Assembly: GCA_025464915.1 (NCBI GenBank)
Contig: JAODNF010000245.1
Span: 1 to 9,663, forward strand
DNA length: 9,663 nucleotides
From: Frankiales bacterium
Lineage (GTDB): Bacteria; Actinomycetota; Actinomycetes; Mycobacteriales; SCTD01
Direction of reading: 5' to 3'
Shown here: positions 1 through 6,477 of the stretch, piece after piece
Position numbering within the stretch: the first letter of the stretch is position 1
Layout: each line of letters starts with the position of its first letter
The notes under the pieces: model-generated
The model's database searches: none
Seen by the model: the letters and a program-made list of their open reading frames with translations, nothing else
Told to the model about the DNA's origin: nothing
Made by a program: the position numbers and the translations under genes

Positions 1-5
1 TGTCG

Positions 6-27
6 CGCGTCCGTGCTCACGGACGTG
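6..27. terminator. Strong inverted repeat, possible terminator of an upstream gene
   Basis: Bases 8-15 (CGTCCGTG) and 18-25 (CACGGACG) are perfect reverse complements. The stem can extend outward by a G-T pair (7/26) and a C-G pair (6/27). As RNA it would form about nine pairs with a GCUC loop. No T-run follows, so it is not a classical intrinsic terminator, but actinobacterial terminators often lack one. It could instead be a protein-binding dyad. No coding region can be assigned to bases 1-98. Confidence 0.4.
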
Positions 28-86
28 GGCGGCCCCCGGCACCGTTGCAGTTGCGTCGGGCCGGCACTCACGGTGAGCGTGCCCAC

Positions 87-92
87 TAGGGT
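87..92 (+). promoter_or_regulatory. Putative -10 box (TAGGGT) for the first operon
   Basis: TAGGGT fits the actinobacterial TANNNT -10 pattern and ends 6 bases before the ATG at 99, a spacing that suggests a leaderless or nearly leaderless transcript. No convincing -35 is seen at 16-19 bases upstream. The dyad CTCAC-G-GTGAG (67-77) lies just upstream and could be an operator. The G-rich stretch 89-96 could alternatively act as a weak ribosome binding site, so the promoter reading is not exclusive. Confidence 0.4.
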
Positions 93-98
93 GGGGCC

Positions 99-308
99 AT
101 GGCCGATGACGACGTGCAGCTCACCGACCTCGAGGTGATCCAGCAGTACTCCCTCGCCGTCCGGGGTGCGACCGCGCCGCGCGACGAGGTGATCGCCGCC
201 CTGGAGTCCGACCTCGCGTACCTGAGGAAGGCGCCCACGAAGCGAGCGCCCGCCACGAAGGCGCCGGTCAAGAAAGCGCCGGTCAAGAAGGCCACCCGCC
301 GCTCGTGA
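99..308 (+). CDS. Small protein with Lys/Ala/Pro-rich basic tail
   Basis: This 69-residue protein is not a family I recognise. Residues 1-42 are acidic and probably helical (DDDVQLTDLEVIQQY near the start). Residues 43-69 form a low-complexity basic tail built on KAP(V/T)K units and ending in TRRS, like the tails of histone H1-like or HU-type proteins. By analogy the tail may contact nucleic acid, but this is inference from composition. No signal peptide, membrane segment or cysteine is present. The ATG at 99 follows a TANNNT box by 6 bases. The TGA overlaps the GTG of the next gene (GTGA, 305-308), implying translational coupling with the MetE-like gene and then ligA. Actinobacterial GC bias and the operon-like overlap support a real gene, although it is short. 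Confidence 0.72.
   Translation: MADDDVQLTDLEVIQQYSLAVRGATAPRDEVIAALESDLAYLRKAPTKRAPATKAPVKKAPVKKATRRS
258..287 (+). repeat. Tandem 15-base repeat encoding KAPVK-KAPVK
   Basis: Two adjacent copies, AAGGCGCCGGTCAAG (258-272) and AAAGCGCCGGTCAAG (273-287), differ at one base. They encode two KAPVK units in the basic tail of the 69-residue protein. A partial related unit (AAGGCG at 228-233, encoding KA) and ACGAAGGCG lie upstream. The near-identity suggests recent in-frame duplication, so the copy number may vary between strains. Confidence 0.8.
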
Positions 309-1231
309 CGGTCTGGCGGACCGGCACCGCCACCGGCGTCGGGTCGCTGCCCGGCACCGACCCGCTCGAGGCGGCCAAGCTCGTCCTGGGCGAGCTGCCC
401 GTGCCGCACCTGCCGGAGCTGCCCAACCGCGGGCACCTGGCCGACATCGCGGGTCGGGGGGCGGCGCTGCTGGCGGACCTGCACGTCGACGTGCAGCCCA
501 CCGGCTGGCGGTTCGTGCCGAGATCGAGCCGCGAGGGCCGCCGCGCGAAGGACCTGCTGCGGCAGGACGTCGACGCGCTGGAGCTCGCGGCCCACGGGTC
601 GCACCCCGAGCACCTGAAGTTGCAGGCCACCGGCCCGTGGACGCTGGCGACGATCGTCGAGCTGCACCGGGGCGACAAGGCCCTCGCCGACCACCAGGCG
701 GTCGCGGACATCGCGCAGTCACTCGCCGAGGGGCTCAAGCAGCACGTCGCCGACGTGCAGCGCCGGTTCCCGAGCACGAGGATCCACCTGCAGCTCGACG
801 AGCCGAGCCTGAACGGCGTGCTGCACGCCGGCATCCCGACGGCGAGCGGGTTCGCGACCCTGCGCGCCCCCAGCAGGCAGACGGTCCGCGATCACCTGCG
901 CAGCGCGCTGGAGGCCCACGACAGCACCGTCCTGCACTGCTGTGCCCGCAGGCCTCCGATCGAGCTGCTCGCCGAGGCCACCGCCATCAGCGTCGACGCC
1001 GCGATGCTCGACCCGCGCGACGACGACGCGCTCGGGGCGGCCCTCGAGCAGGGGACCGGGCTGCTCCTCGGCGTCCCCAGGGACGTGAAGGCCGCCCTGC
1101 AGGTCGTCGGACGCGTGCGCGATCGTGTGGGGGTGCGCGACGTGACCCTCACCCCGCCCTGCGGCCTGGCCGACGATCCGGACGCGAGAGCCACCATGGC
1201 CCAGCTGACCAAGGCAGCGGGGGAGCTGTGA
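305..1231 (+). CDS. MetE-like (cobalamin-independent methionine synthase family) protein
   Basis: This 308-residue protein is a stand-alone version of the C-terminal catalytic domain of MetE (COG0620). The N-terminus GVGSLPGTDP (11-20) is typical of the actinobacterial family that includes Rv3015c. QLDEPSL (163-169) matches the homocysteine-binding QxDEP motif. H211 and C213 (in HCC) and C286 (in TPPCGL) align with MetE zinc ligands His641, Cys643 and Cys726. The fourth ligand, Glu665 in E. coli MetE, appears to be Asp236 in my hand alignment. The N-terminal half of full MetE is absent, so the methyl donor and real reaction are unknown; automatic labels of methionine synthase should be treated with care. 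The GTG start is fixed by family conservation and the GTGA overlap with the gene before; its own stop overlaps the ligA start the same way. From memory, the MetE-like/ligA adjacency is conserved in mycobacteria. Confidence 0.85.
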   Translation: MTVWRTGTATGVGSLPGTDPLEAAKLVLGELPVPHLPELPNRGHLADIAGRGAALLADLHVDVQPTGWRFVPRSSREGRRAKDLLRQDVDALELAAHGSHPEHLKLQATGPWTLATIVELHRGDKALADHQAVADIAQSLAEGLKQHVADVQRRFPSTRIHLQLDEPSLNGVLHAGIPTASGFATLRAPSRQTVRDHLRSALEAHDSTVLHCCARRPPIELLAEATAISVDAAMLDPRDDDALGAALEQGTGLLLGVPRDVKAALQVVGRVRDRVGVRDVTLTPPCGLADDPDARATMAQLTKAAGEL

Positions 1232-3282
1232 GCGAGGCAGCGCAGCGGCACGCGGAGCTGAGCAGGACCCTCACCGACTACGCGTTCCAGTACTACGTCA
1301 CGAACCAGCCGTCGGTGCCCGACGCCGACTACGACCGCCTGATGCGCGAGCTCGAGCAGATCGAGGACGAGCACCCGGAGCTGCGCACACCCGACAGCCC
1401 GACGCAGAAGGTCAACGAGACCTTCTCCACCGACTTCGCCCCGGTCGACCACCTCGAGCGCCTGATGAGCCTCGACAACGTGTTCAACGAGGACGAGCTG
1501 CGGGCCTGGGCGGCCAAGGCGGAGCGCGAGGGCACGCCGCGCTACCTGTGCGAGCTCAAGATCGACGGCCTCGCCGTCGCCCTCGTCTACCGCAACGGCA
1601 TCCTCGAGCGCGGTGCCACCCGCGGCGACGGACGCACCGGCGAGGACATCACCCCCAACGTCCGCACCGTCCGCAACGTCCCAGCCCGGCTGACCGGCGA
1701 CTTCCCCCCGCTAGTGGAGGTCCGCGGCGAGGTCTTCATGGCCACCCAGGACTTCGAGGACCTCAACGCACGGCTGATCGCCGACGGCAAGACGCCGCTG
1801 GTCAACCCGCGCAACGGCGCTGCCGGCAGCCTGCGTCAGAAGGACCCGAGGGTCACGGCCTCGCGGCCGCTCACCCTGACGCTGCACGGCATCGGCGCCG
1901 TCGAGGGCTGGGAGCCCGCCAGCCAGTCCGAGGCCTACCAGGCCCTCGGGAGCTGGGGCCTGCCCACCAGCAAGCGGTTCGAGGTCTTCACCGACATCGA
2001 CGGTGCCCTCGGCTACATCGCGCACTGGGGAGAGCACCGCCACGACGTCGAGCACGACATCGACGGCGTCGTGGTCAAGGTCGACCAGGTGGCCCTGCAG
2101 CGGCGGCTCGGATCCACCAGCAAGGCGCCCCGCTGGGCGATCGCGCACAAGTACCCGCCGGAGGAGGTCACCACCAAGCTCCTGCGGATCGAGGTCAACA
2201 CCGGCCGCACCGGGCGCGTGACGCCCTTCGCGCAGCTCGAGCCGGTCCACGTCGGCGGCGTGATGGTCAGCCAGGCCACTCTGCACAACGCCGAGGAGGT
2301 CGAGCGCAAGGGCGTTCTGCTCGGCGACACGGTGGTGGTGCGGCGTGCGGGTGACGTCATCCCCGAGGTGCTCGGCCCGGTCGCTGCGCTCAGGGACGGT
2401 ACGGAGAAGCGCTGGACGATGCGGAAGGACTGCCCGTCCTGCGGCACGGCCCTGAAGCCGGCCAAGGAGAGCGACGTCGACCTGCGCTGCCCCAACAACC
2501 GGAGCTGCCCGGCGCAGCTGCGCGAGCGGATCTTCTTCCTCGCCAGCCGCGCCGCCTTCGACATCGAGGCCCTCGGGTTCAAGGCCGCCGACGCACTGCT
2601 CACGGATGGCATCGTCGTGGACGAGGGCGACGTGTTCGCGCTGACCGAGGACGACCTGCTGCGCAGCGAGTTCTTCCGCAACAAGGACGGCGGCCTGAGC
2701 GCCAACGGCGCGGCCCTGCTCGCCAACCTCGACAAGGCCAGGCAGCAGCCGCTCTGGCGGGTCATCGTCAGCCTCAGCATCCGGCACGTGGGTCCGACCG
2801 CGAGCCGGGAGCTGGCACGGGCCTTCCGCGACCTCGACCGCGTGGCCACGGCGAGCGAGGAGGAGCTGGCGGCCGCCGACGGCGTCGGCCCCACCATCGC
2901 CCACGCCGTCGTCGAGTGGTTCGCGGTCGACTGGCACCGGGCGATCGTCGAGAAGTGGAAGAGCGCCGGTGTCCGGATGCAGGACGAGGGAGCCGACACC
3001 GGTCCCCGGCCGCTCGAGGGCGTCACCGTGGTCATCACCGGCACCTTGGCGTCGTACTCACGGGACGGCGCGAGCGAGGCGGTCCAGGAACGCGGAGGCA
3101 AGGTCACGGGCAGCGTCTCGAAGAAGACCGACTTCGTGGTCATCGGCGCCGAGCCGGGGCAGAGCAAGTACGACAAGGCCGTGAAGCTCGGTGTCCCGGT
3201 GCTGGACGACAGCGGCTTCGCCGTCCTGCTCGAGCAGGGCCCTGACGCGGCGCGCCCGCTCGCCGTGGTGCTCGGGGAGTAG
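1228..3282 (+). CDS. ligA: NAD-dependent DNA ligase LigA
   Basis: LigA seals nicks between Okazaki fragments and in repair, using NAD+ to form an enzyme-AMP intermediate. The 684-residue product has the full architecture. Domain Ia contains DADYDRLMREL (32-42). The adenylation domain has KIDG with nucleophile K111, then RGDGRTGED, DGVVVK (279-284) and WAIAHKYP (303-310). The OB fold starts near EVNTGRTGR (322). A four-cysteine zinc finger uses C402, C405, C421 and C427. Helix-hairpin-helix repeats include RHVGPTA and DGVGPTIA. The C-terminal BRCT domain spans about 595-675. The reading frame is open back to 637, but the GTG at 1228 is chosen: homology begins just after it, it overlaps the preceding stop as GTGA, and the purine-rich GGGGGAG (1219-1225) lies just upstream. 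That spacing is short, so reinitiation by coupled ribosomes is likely. The length is close to the usual 670-690 residues and no key residue is missing. Confidence 0.97.
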   Translation: MSEAAQRHAELSRTLTDYAFQYYVTNQPSVPDADYDRLMRELEQIEDEHPELRTPDSPTQKVNETFSTDFAPVDHLERLMSLDNVFNEDELRAWAAKAEREGTPRYLCELKIDGLAVALVYRNGILERGATRGDGRTGEDITPNVRTVRNVPARLTGDFPPLVEVRGEVFMATQDFEDLNARLIADGKTPLVNPRNGAAGSLRQKDPRVTASRPLTLTLHGIGAVEGWEPASQSEAYQALGSWGLPTSKRFEVFTDIDGALGYIAHWGEHRHDVEHDIDGVVVKVDQVALQRRLGSTSKAPRWAIAHKYPPEEVTTKLLRIEVNTGRTGRVTPFAQLEPVHVGGVMVSQATLHNAEEVERKGVLLGDTVVVRRAGDVIPEVLGPVAALRDGTEKRWTMRKDCPSCGTALKPAKESDVDLRCPNNRSCPAQLRERIFFLASRAAFDIEALGFKAADALLTDGIVVDEGDVFALTEDDLLRSEFFRNKDGGLSANGAALLANLDKARQQPLWRVIVSLSIRHVGPTASRELARAFRDLDRVATASEEELAAADGVGPTIAHAVVEWFAVDWHRAIVEKWKSAGVRMQDEGADTGPRPLEGVTVVITGTLASYSRDGASEAVQERGGKVTGSVSKKTDFVVIGAEPGQSKYDKAVKLGVPVLDDSGFAVLLEQGPDAARPLAVVLGE

Positions 3283-3388
3283 TCGACTCACCCGATCGGA
3301 CTAACGAGGGGCCACCGGTCGCTGCCGAGACCTGAGAGAAGGCCTGGTGACCCCCGGGTGCCCTCTGCTGCGCTCGAAAGGTGGTGCC
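3283..3388 (+). other. Intergenic region between ligA and the GGDEF-EAL gene
   Basis: These 106 bases separate ligA from the next gene. Short palindromes occur at 3281-3288 (AGTCGACT) and 3292-3299 (CCGATCGG). GGTC/GACC could pair around 3317-3332, and GGCCTGG (3341-3347) can pair with CCGGG-T-GCC (3354-3362), which would bury the alternative GTG at 3347. No clear -10/-35 pair, T-run terminator or known c-di-GMP riboswitch consensus was recognised, although one was looked for because such switches often precede GGDEF/EAL genes. Confidence 0.4.
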
Positions 3389-5419
3389 GTGTCCGCTGGA
3401 AGTCGTCCTGACCCGCGGAACGTCATCACGGGACCGAGGGAGCACGCGTTCACCGTGTTCGTCAGCGCGGTTGCCGTGCTGGGCCTCCTCGTCGTCGCAC
3501 TCACGCTGGTCCTCGAGCCCGTCCCGCCGGTCGACCGTCTCGGTCCCGCCTTCGCGGCCATCGCCGGGCTGCTGCTCCTGAGCGAGTTCCGCCCGCTCTT
3601 CACCGGTGGCGGCGACAGCAACGGCGTGGTGCTCTCGACCTGCTTCGTGTTCGCGGTCCTGCTGCGCTACGACCTCCCGCTCGCGCTCGCGATGCAGACG
3701 ATGGCTGTCGTCATCAGCGACACGACCAAGCGCAAGGCCATCTGGCGCACCGGTTTCAACGCGGGCCAGTACGCCGTCAGCTGGAGCGCCTCCTGGCTGG
3801 TGATGCTGCTTCTCGGGCACCACGCCCAGGCCGACCACCCGGTGCCCCTGACCGAGGGGGAGCTGCTGCCTGCGATCGCCGGGGGGCTGACCTTCTTCCT
3901 GGTCAACGAGTTCCTCGTGACCCGCGCGATCTCGTGGCGGATCGGCGCCGGCCTCTGGGAGACCCTGCGGCCCGGCCTCGCCTACGAGCTCCTCACGTCG
4001 GGCGCCCTGCTCTGCTTCGCGCCGCTGGTGGCCCTGGCCATGCAGGCAGGCCCCGGGTTCGTCCCGCTGCTGGCCCCGATGCTCGCCGCCGTCTACGCGT
4101 TCGGCATGGTCGCCCAGCGCACCGAGAAGACCTCGCTGTCCGACGACCTCACCGGCCTCGCGAACCGCAAGCTGCTCGGAACCCGCACCGCCGACGCCGT
4201 GCAGGCGGGAGCGGTCGCACTCGTCCTGCTCGACCTCGACCGCTTCAAGGAGGTCAACGACACCCTCGGGCACCACGTCGGCGACCAGCTGCTCGTCGCG
4301 GTGTCCCAGCGGCTGTCTAAGTCGCTGCGACCGGGGGACACCGTGGCGCGCCTCGGCGGTGACGAGTTCGCCCTCCTGCTACCCGGTGCCGACACCGACA
4401 TCGCCTTCAAGGCGGCCGTCCGGGCGCGCGTCGCCCTGGCCGAGCCGTTCGTCCTCGGCGGCCTGCTCGTCGACGTGGCAGCCAGCGCCGGCATCGCCGT
4501 CAGCCCGGAGCACGGCGTCACCGTGGACGTCCTGCTGCAGCACGCAGACGTCGCGATGTACCTGTCGAAGGAGTCGGGCGAGGTCGAGGTCTACGACACG
4601 GCCAGGGACCGCAACTCGACGACCCGGCTCGCGCTGCTCGGCGAGCTGCGCCGGGCGCTCGAGAACAACGAGCTCGAGCTGCACTACCAACCGAAGGCCG
4701 ACCTGCTGGACGGCCGCGTCGTGGGCGTCGAGGCCCTCGTCCGCTGGCGGCACCCGCAGCGCGGACTCGTCCCGCCCGACGAGTTCATCCCGCTTGCCGA
4801 GCGCAGCGGTCTCATCGGGCAGATCACCGCCTGGGTCATCGACGCCGGGCTCCGCCAGACCGCCGCGTGGCGGGCCCGCGGCTGGGAGCTCGGGCTCGCC
4901 GTCAACGTGACCGTCAAGGACCTCTGCGGCGACCAGCTCGTCGACCTGGTCGCGCACGGCCTCGCACGGTACGGCGTTCCCGCGAGTTCGTTGCAGCTCG
5001 AGGTGACCGAGGGCTCGCTGTTCAGCGACAGCGCCCGCGCGCGCCTCACGCTCAAGCGGCTGGACGCCCTCGGCGTCTCGCTCAGCCTCGACGACTTCGG
5101 CACCGGCTGGTCGTCACTGGTGCAGCTGCGCCAGCTGCCCGTCAGCGAGATCAAGGTCGATCGCAGCTTCGTCAGCCGGATGGTCGAGGACCCACGCGAC
5201 CACGCCATCGTCTGCTCCGTCGTCGACCTGGCACGCGGTCTCGGGATGCGGGTCGTCGCCGAGGGCGTCGAGGACCACGCGACGTGGGCACGGCTGTCCG
5301 CGATGGGGTGCGACCGCGCTCAGGGCTGGTGGCTGAGCCGGGCCCTGCCGACCGACGAGCTCAGTGACTGGCTGGAGCGGCACCTGTCCGACCAGTACCG
5401 GGAGAGCACGCCGGCTTAG
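3389..5419 (+). CDS. Membrane-anchored GGDEF-EAL c-di-GMP turnover protein
   Basis: The 676-residue protein has an N-terminal half of several hydrophobic segments (about residues 20-235, starting with AFTVFVSAVAVLGLL), a likely membrane sensor domain that I cannot assign to a named family. The GGDEF domain carries an intact GGDEF (323-327) and an inhibitory-site RPGD starting at R314, five residues before it. The EAL domain has EAL (448-450), Asn in AVNVTV, Glu in LEVTE, DDFGTG, IKVDRSF, AEGVE and AQGWW, so all expected metal and catalytic positions look present. Both cyclase and phosphodiesterase activity are therefore possible; the net direction cannot be read from sequence. The GTG at 3389 is preferred for the AAAGGTGG (3377-3384) just upstream; a GTG at 3347 would add 14 residues and also has a purine-rich AGAAGG before it. 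From memory, S. coelicolor rmdB (SCO5495), a GGDEF-EAL phosphodiesterase gene, also lies next to ligA, so this may be its orthologue. Confidence 0.92.
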   Translation: MSAGSRPDPRNVITGPREHAFTVFVSAVAVLGLLVVALTLVLEPVPPVDRLGPAFAAIAGLLLLSEFRPLFTGGGDSNGVVLSTCFVFAVLLRYDLPLALAMQTMAVVISDTTKRKAIWRTGFNAGQYAVSWSASWLVMLLLGHHAQADHPVPLTEGELLPAIAGGLTFFLVNEFLVTRAISWRIGAGLWETLRPGLAYELLTSGALLCFAPLVALAMQAGPGFVPLLAPMLAAVYAFGMVAQRTEKTSLSDDLTGLANRKLLGTRTADAVQAGAVALVLLDLDRFKEVNDTLGHHVGDQLLVAVSQRLSKSLRPGDTVARLGGDEFALLLPGADTDIAFKAAVRARVALAEPFVLGGLLVDVAASAGIAVSPEHGVTVDVLLQHADVAMYLSKESGEVEVYDTARDRNSTTRLALLGELRRALENNELELHYQPKADLLDGRVVGVEALVRWRHPQRGLVPPDEFIPLAERSGLIGQITAWVIDAGLRQTAAWRARGWELGLAVNVTVKDLCGDQLVDLVAHGLARYGVPASSLQLEVTEGSLFSDSARARLTLKRLDALGVSLSLDDFGTGWSSLVQLRQLPVSEIKVDRSFVSRMVEDPRDHAIVCSVVDLARGLGMRVVAEGVEDHATWARLSAMGCDRAQGWWLSRALPTDELSDWLERHLSDQYRESTPA

Positions 5420-5429
5420 GGGTACGTGG

Positions 5430-6092
5430 CTAGGCCGTGCTGGCCTGGAAGGTGCTGGCCGTCACGGTCGCGGCGATGCCGGCGAGGTGGGCGAGGCGCA
5501 GGACCTCGGAGGCGCGGAAGCGCGGACCGCCGGGGCGCCCGACCAGCACGACGGTGTCCGGGGCGCCGACGGGGGCGGCCACCAGCTCCGTACCGAGAGT
5601 GTCCCAGCGCTCCGGGACCCACTCCTCGGTCGAGTCCATGCGTCGCGCGGTGGTGAGCGGCAGCCACGGCAGCGAGACGCCGTCCAGCGACGGGGCACCG
5701 GGGCTGGAGGCCATCTCGCCGTCCGGGCCGATGAGCAGGGCCCAGCCGGCGCGGAAGACACCGGGAGCGAGGTCGACGAGCAGCTGCAGGGCCTGGGTCG
5801 GCTCGGCGGCGAGCTCGTCGACGAGCTCGAGGTCGCGGTGCAGGTCGTCGGCGCCCAGGTACGGCCGCAGCGACTCGACGACGACGCCGGGGATCGACTG
5901 CGCGGACGTGATGAGCACGTCGGCGAGCCCGCCGGCCGGGAGCTGGACGAGCAGGTCGTCGACGGCGCCCTCCGGGCCGCGCTCGACGACGTCGAGTGAC
6001 ACGATGTCCGCGCCGGCCTGGCCGAGGGCGGTCGCGACGGCTCCGAGCATGCCGGGACGGTCGGGGAGGACGACGCGCAGCAGGTAGGCCAT
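5430..6092 (-). CDS. ACT-domain protein of the Rv3013 type
   Basis: This 220-residue soluble protein begins with an ACT domain (about 3-76). RVVLPDRPGMLGAVATAL contains the usual DRPGML turn, where ACT domains bind amino acids or related small ligands. The C-terminal part (about 90-212), with ALQLLVDLAPGVF and WALLIGPDG, looks like an alpha/beta GAF-like fold, but that is a tentative reading. The ligand and target are unknown. It lies on the opposite strand between ligA and gatC, the position of M. tuberculosis Rv3013 (also about 218 residues), so this is a conserved actinobacterial neighbour. The ATG at 6092 fits the ACT family start; upstream only a weak GGTG is seen as a ribosome binding site. 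Its stop is 10 bases from the stop of the convergent GGDEF-EAL gene, leaving no room for an intergenic terminator. Confidence 0.88.
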   Translation of the reverse strand: MAYLLRVVLPDRPGMLGAVATALGQAGADIVSLDVVERGPEGAVDDLLVQLPAGGLADVLITSAQSIPGVVVESLRPYLGADDLHRDLELVDELAAEPTQALQLLVDLAPGVFRAGWALLIGPDGEMASSPGAPSLDGVSLPWLPLTTARRMDSTEEWVPERWDTLGTELVAAPVGAPDTVVLVGRPGGPRFRASEVLRLAHLAGIAATVTASTFQASTA

Positions 6093-6135
6093 GGCACCAG
6101 CGTGCCGACCGCTGATTGCGGCCGTGTTTCGGAGC

Positions 6136-6141
6136 GGTCAA
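6136..6141 (-). promoter_or_regulatory. Possible -35 box (TTGACC) for the ACT-domain gene
   Basis: On the minus strand TTGACC lies 43 bases before the ACT gene ATG and resembles the TTGACA consensus. At a 17-base spacing the candidate -10 is CAATCA, a poor match, so only the -35 half is persuasive. Confidence 0.25.
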
Positions 6142-6161
6142 ATCACAACGCGGCCCTCTCC

Positions 6162-6167
6162 TAGACT
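6162..6167 (+). promoter_or_regulatory. -10 box (TAGACT) of a probable leaderless gatC promoter
   Basis: TAGACT matches TANNNT and is followed by exactly 7 bases (CGCCCGC) before the gatC ATG at 6175, so transcription would be expected to begin at the A of the start codon. No Shine-Dalgarno-like sequence occurs between the box and the ATG. A good -35 is not visible at 16-18 bases, as is common in actinobacterial promoters. The same layout recurs at gatB. Confidence 0.6.
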
Positions 6168-6174
6168 CGCCCGC

Positions 6175-6477
6175 ATGCCCGAGATCACCCGCGACGAGGT
6201 CGCGCACCTCGCCAAGCTCGCCCGCTTGGCGCTCGACGAGAGCGAGCTGGACCGGCTCGCCGGCCAGCTCGACGTGATCCTCGGAGCGGTGGCGCAGATC
6301 AAGGAGGCGACCGATGCCTCCGACGTGCGGCCCACGTCGCACGCCGTGCCGCTCGAGAACGTCACGCGCCCTGACGTCGTGATGCCTTCGCTGACGCCCG
6401 AGCAGGCCCTGTCGGGCGCACCCGCCGTCGAGGACGGCCGCTTCCGCGTGCCCCAGATCCTGAGCGATGAGTCATGA
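6175..6477 (+). CDS. gatC: Asp-tRNA(Asn)/Glu-tRNA(Gln) amidotransferase subunit C
   Basis: GatC is the small subunit that wraps around GatA and stabilises its contact with GatB in the GatCAB complex. The 100-residue length is normal. ITRDEVAHLAKLARLAL (4-20), GQLDVIL, NVTRPD and the C-terminal FRVPQIL are diagnostic family motifs. The ATG at 6175 is chosen because MPEITRDEV matches the usual N-terminus; an upstream in-frame ATG at 6091 would add an unrelated 28-residue extension across the divergent promoter region. The stop overlaps the gatA start (ATGA, 6474-6477), so the two are translationally coupled. Translation probably starts on a leaderless mRNA from the TAGACT promoter 7 bases upstream. 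Confidence 0.95.
   Translation: MPEITRDEVAHLAKLARLALDESELDRLAGQLDVILGAVAQIKEATDASDVRPTSHAVPLENVTRPDVVMPSLTPEQALSGAPAVEDGRFRVPQILSDES

Noticed and set aside
637..1227. Upstream extension of the ligA reading frame (open back to 637)
   Set aside because: It lies inside the MetE-like gene in another frame, is extremely Arg/Pro/Gly-rich, and LigA homology starts only after 1228.
1711..2937. Long minus-strand open frame opposite ligA
   Set aside because: High GC leaves antisense frames open; the translation has no recognisable domain and ligA accounts for the region.
3283..3388. Possible c-di-GMP or other riboswitch before the GGDEF-EAL gene
   Set aside because: No match by eye to the conserved blocks of c-di-GMP-I, c-di-AMP, TPP or SAM switches; only short local pairings are present.
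3140..4276. 378-residue minus-strand frame across the ligA/GGDEF-EAL junction
   Set aside because: It spans two real genes and the intergenic gap, and the Glu/Gly/Arg/Gln-rich translation resembles no known protein.
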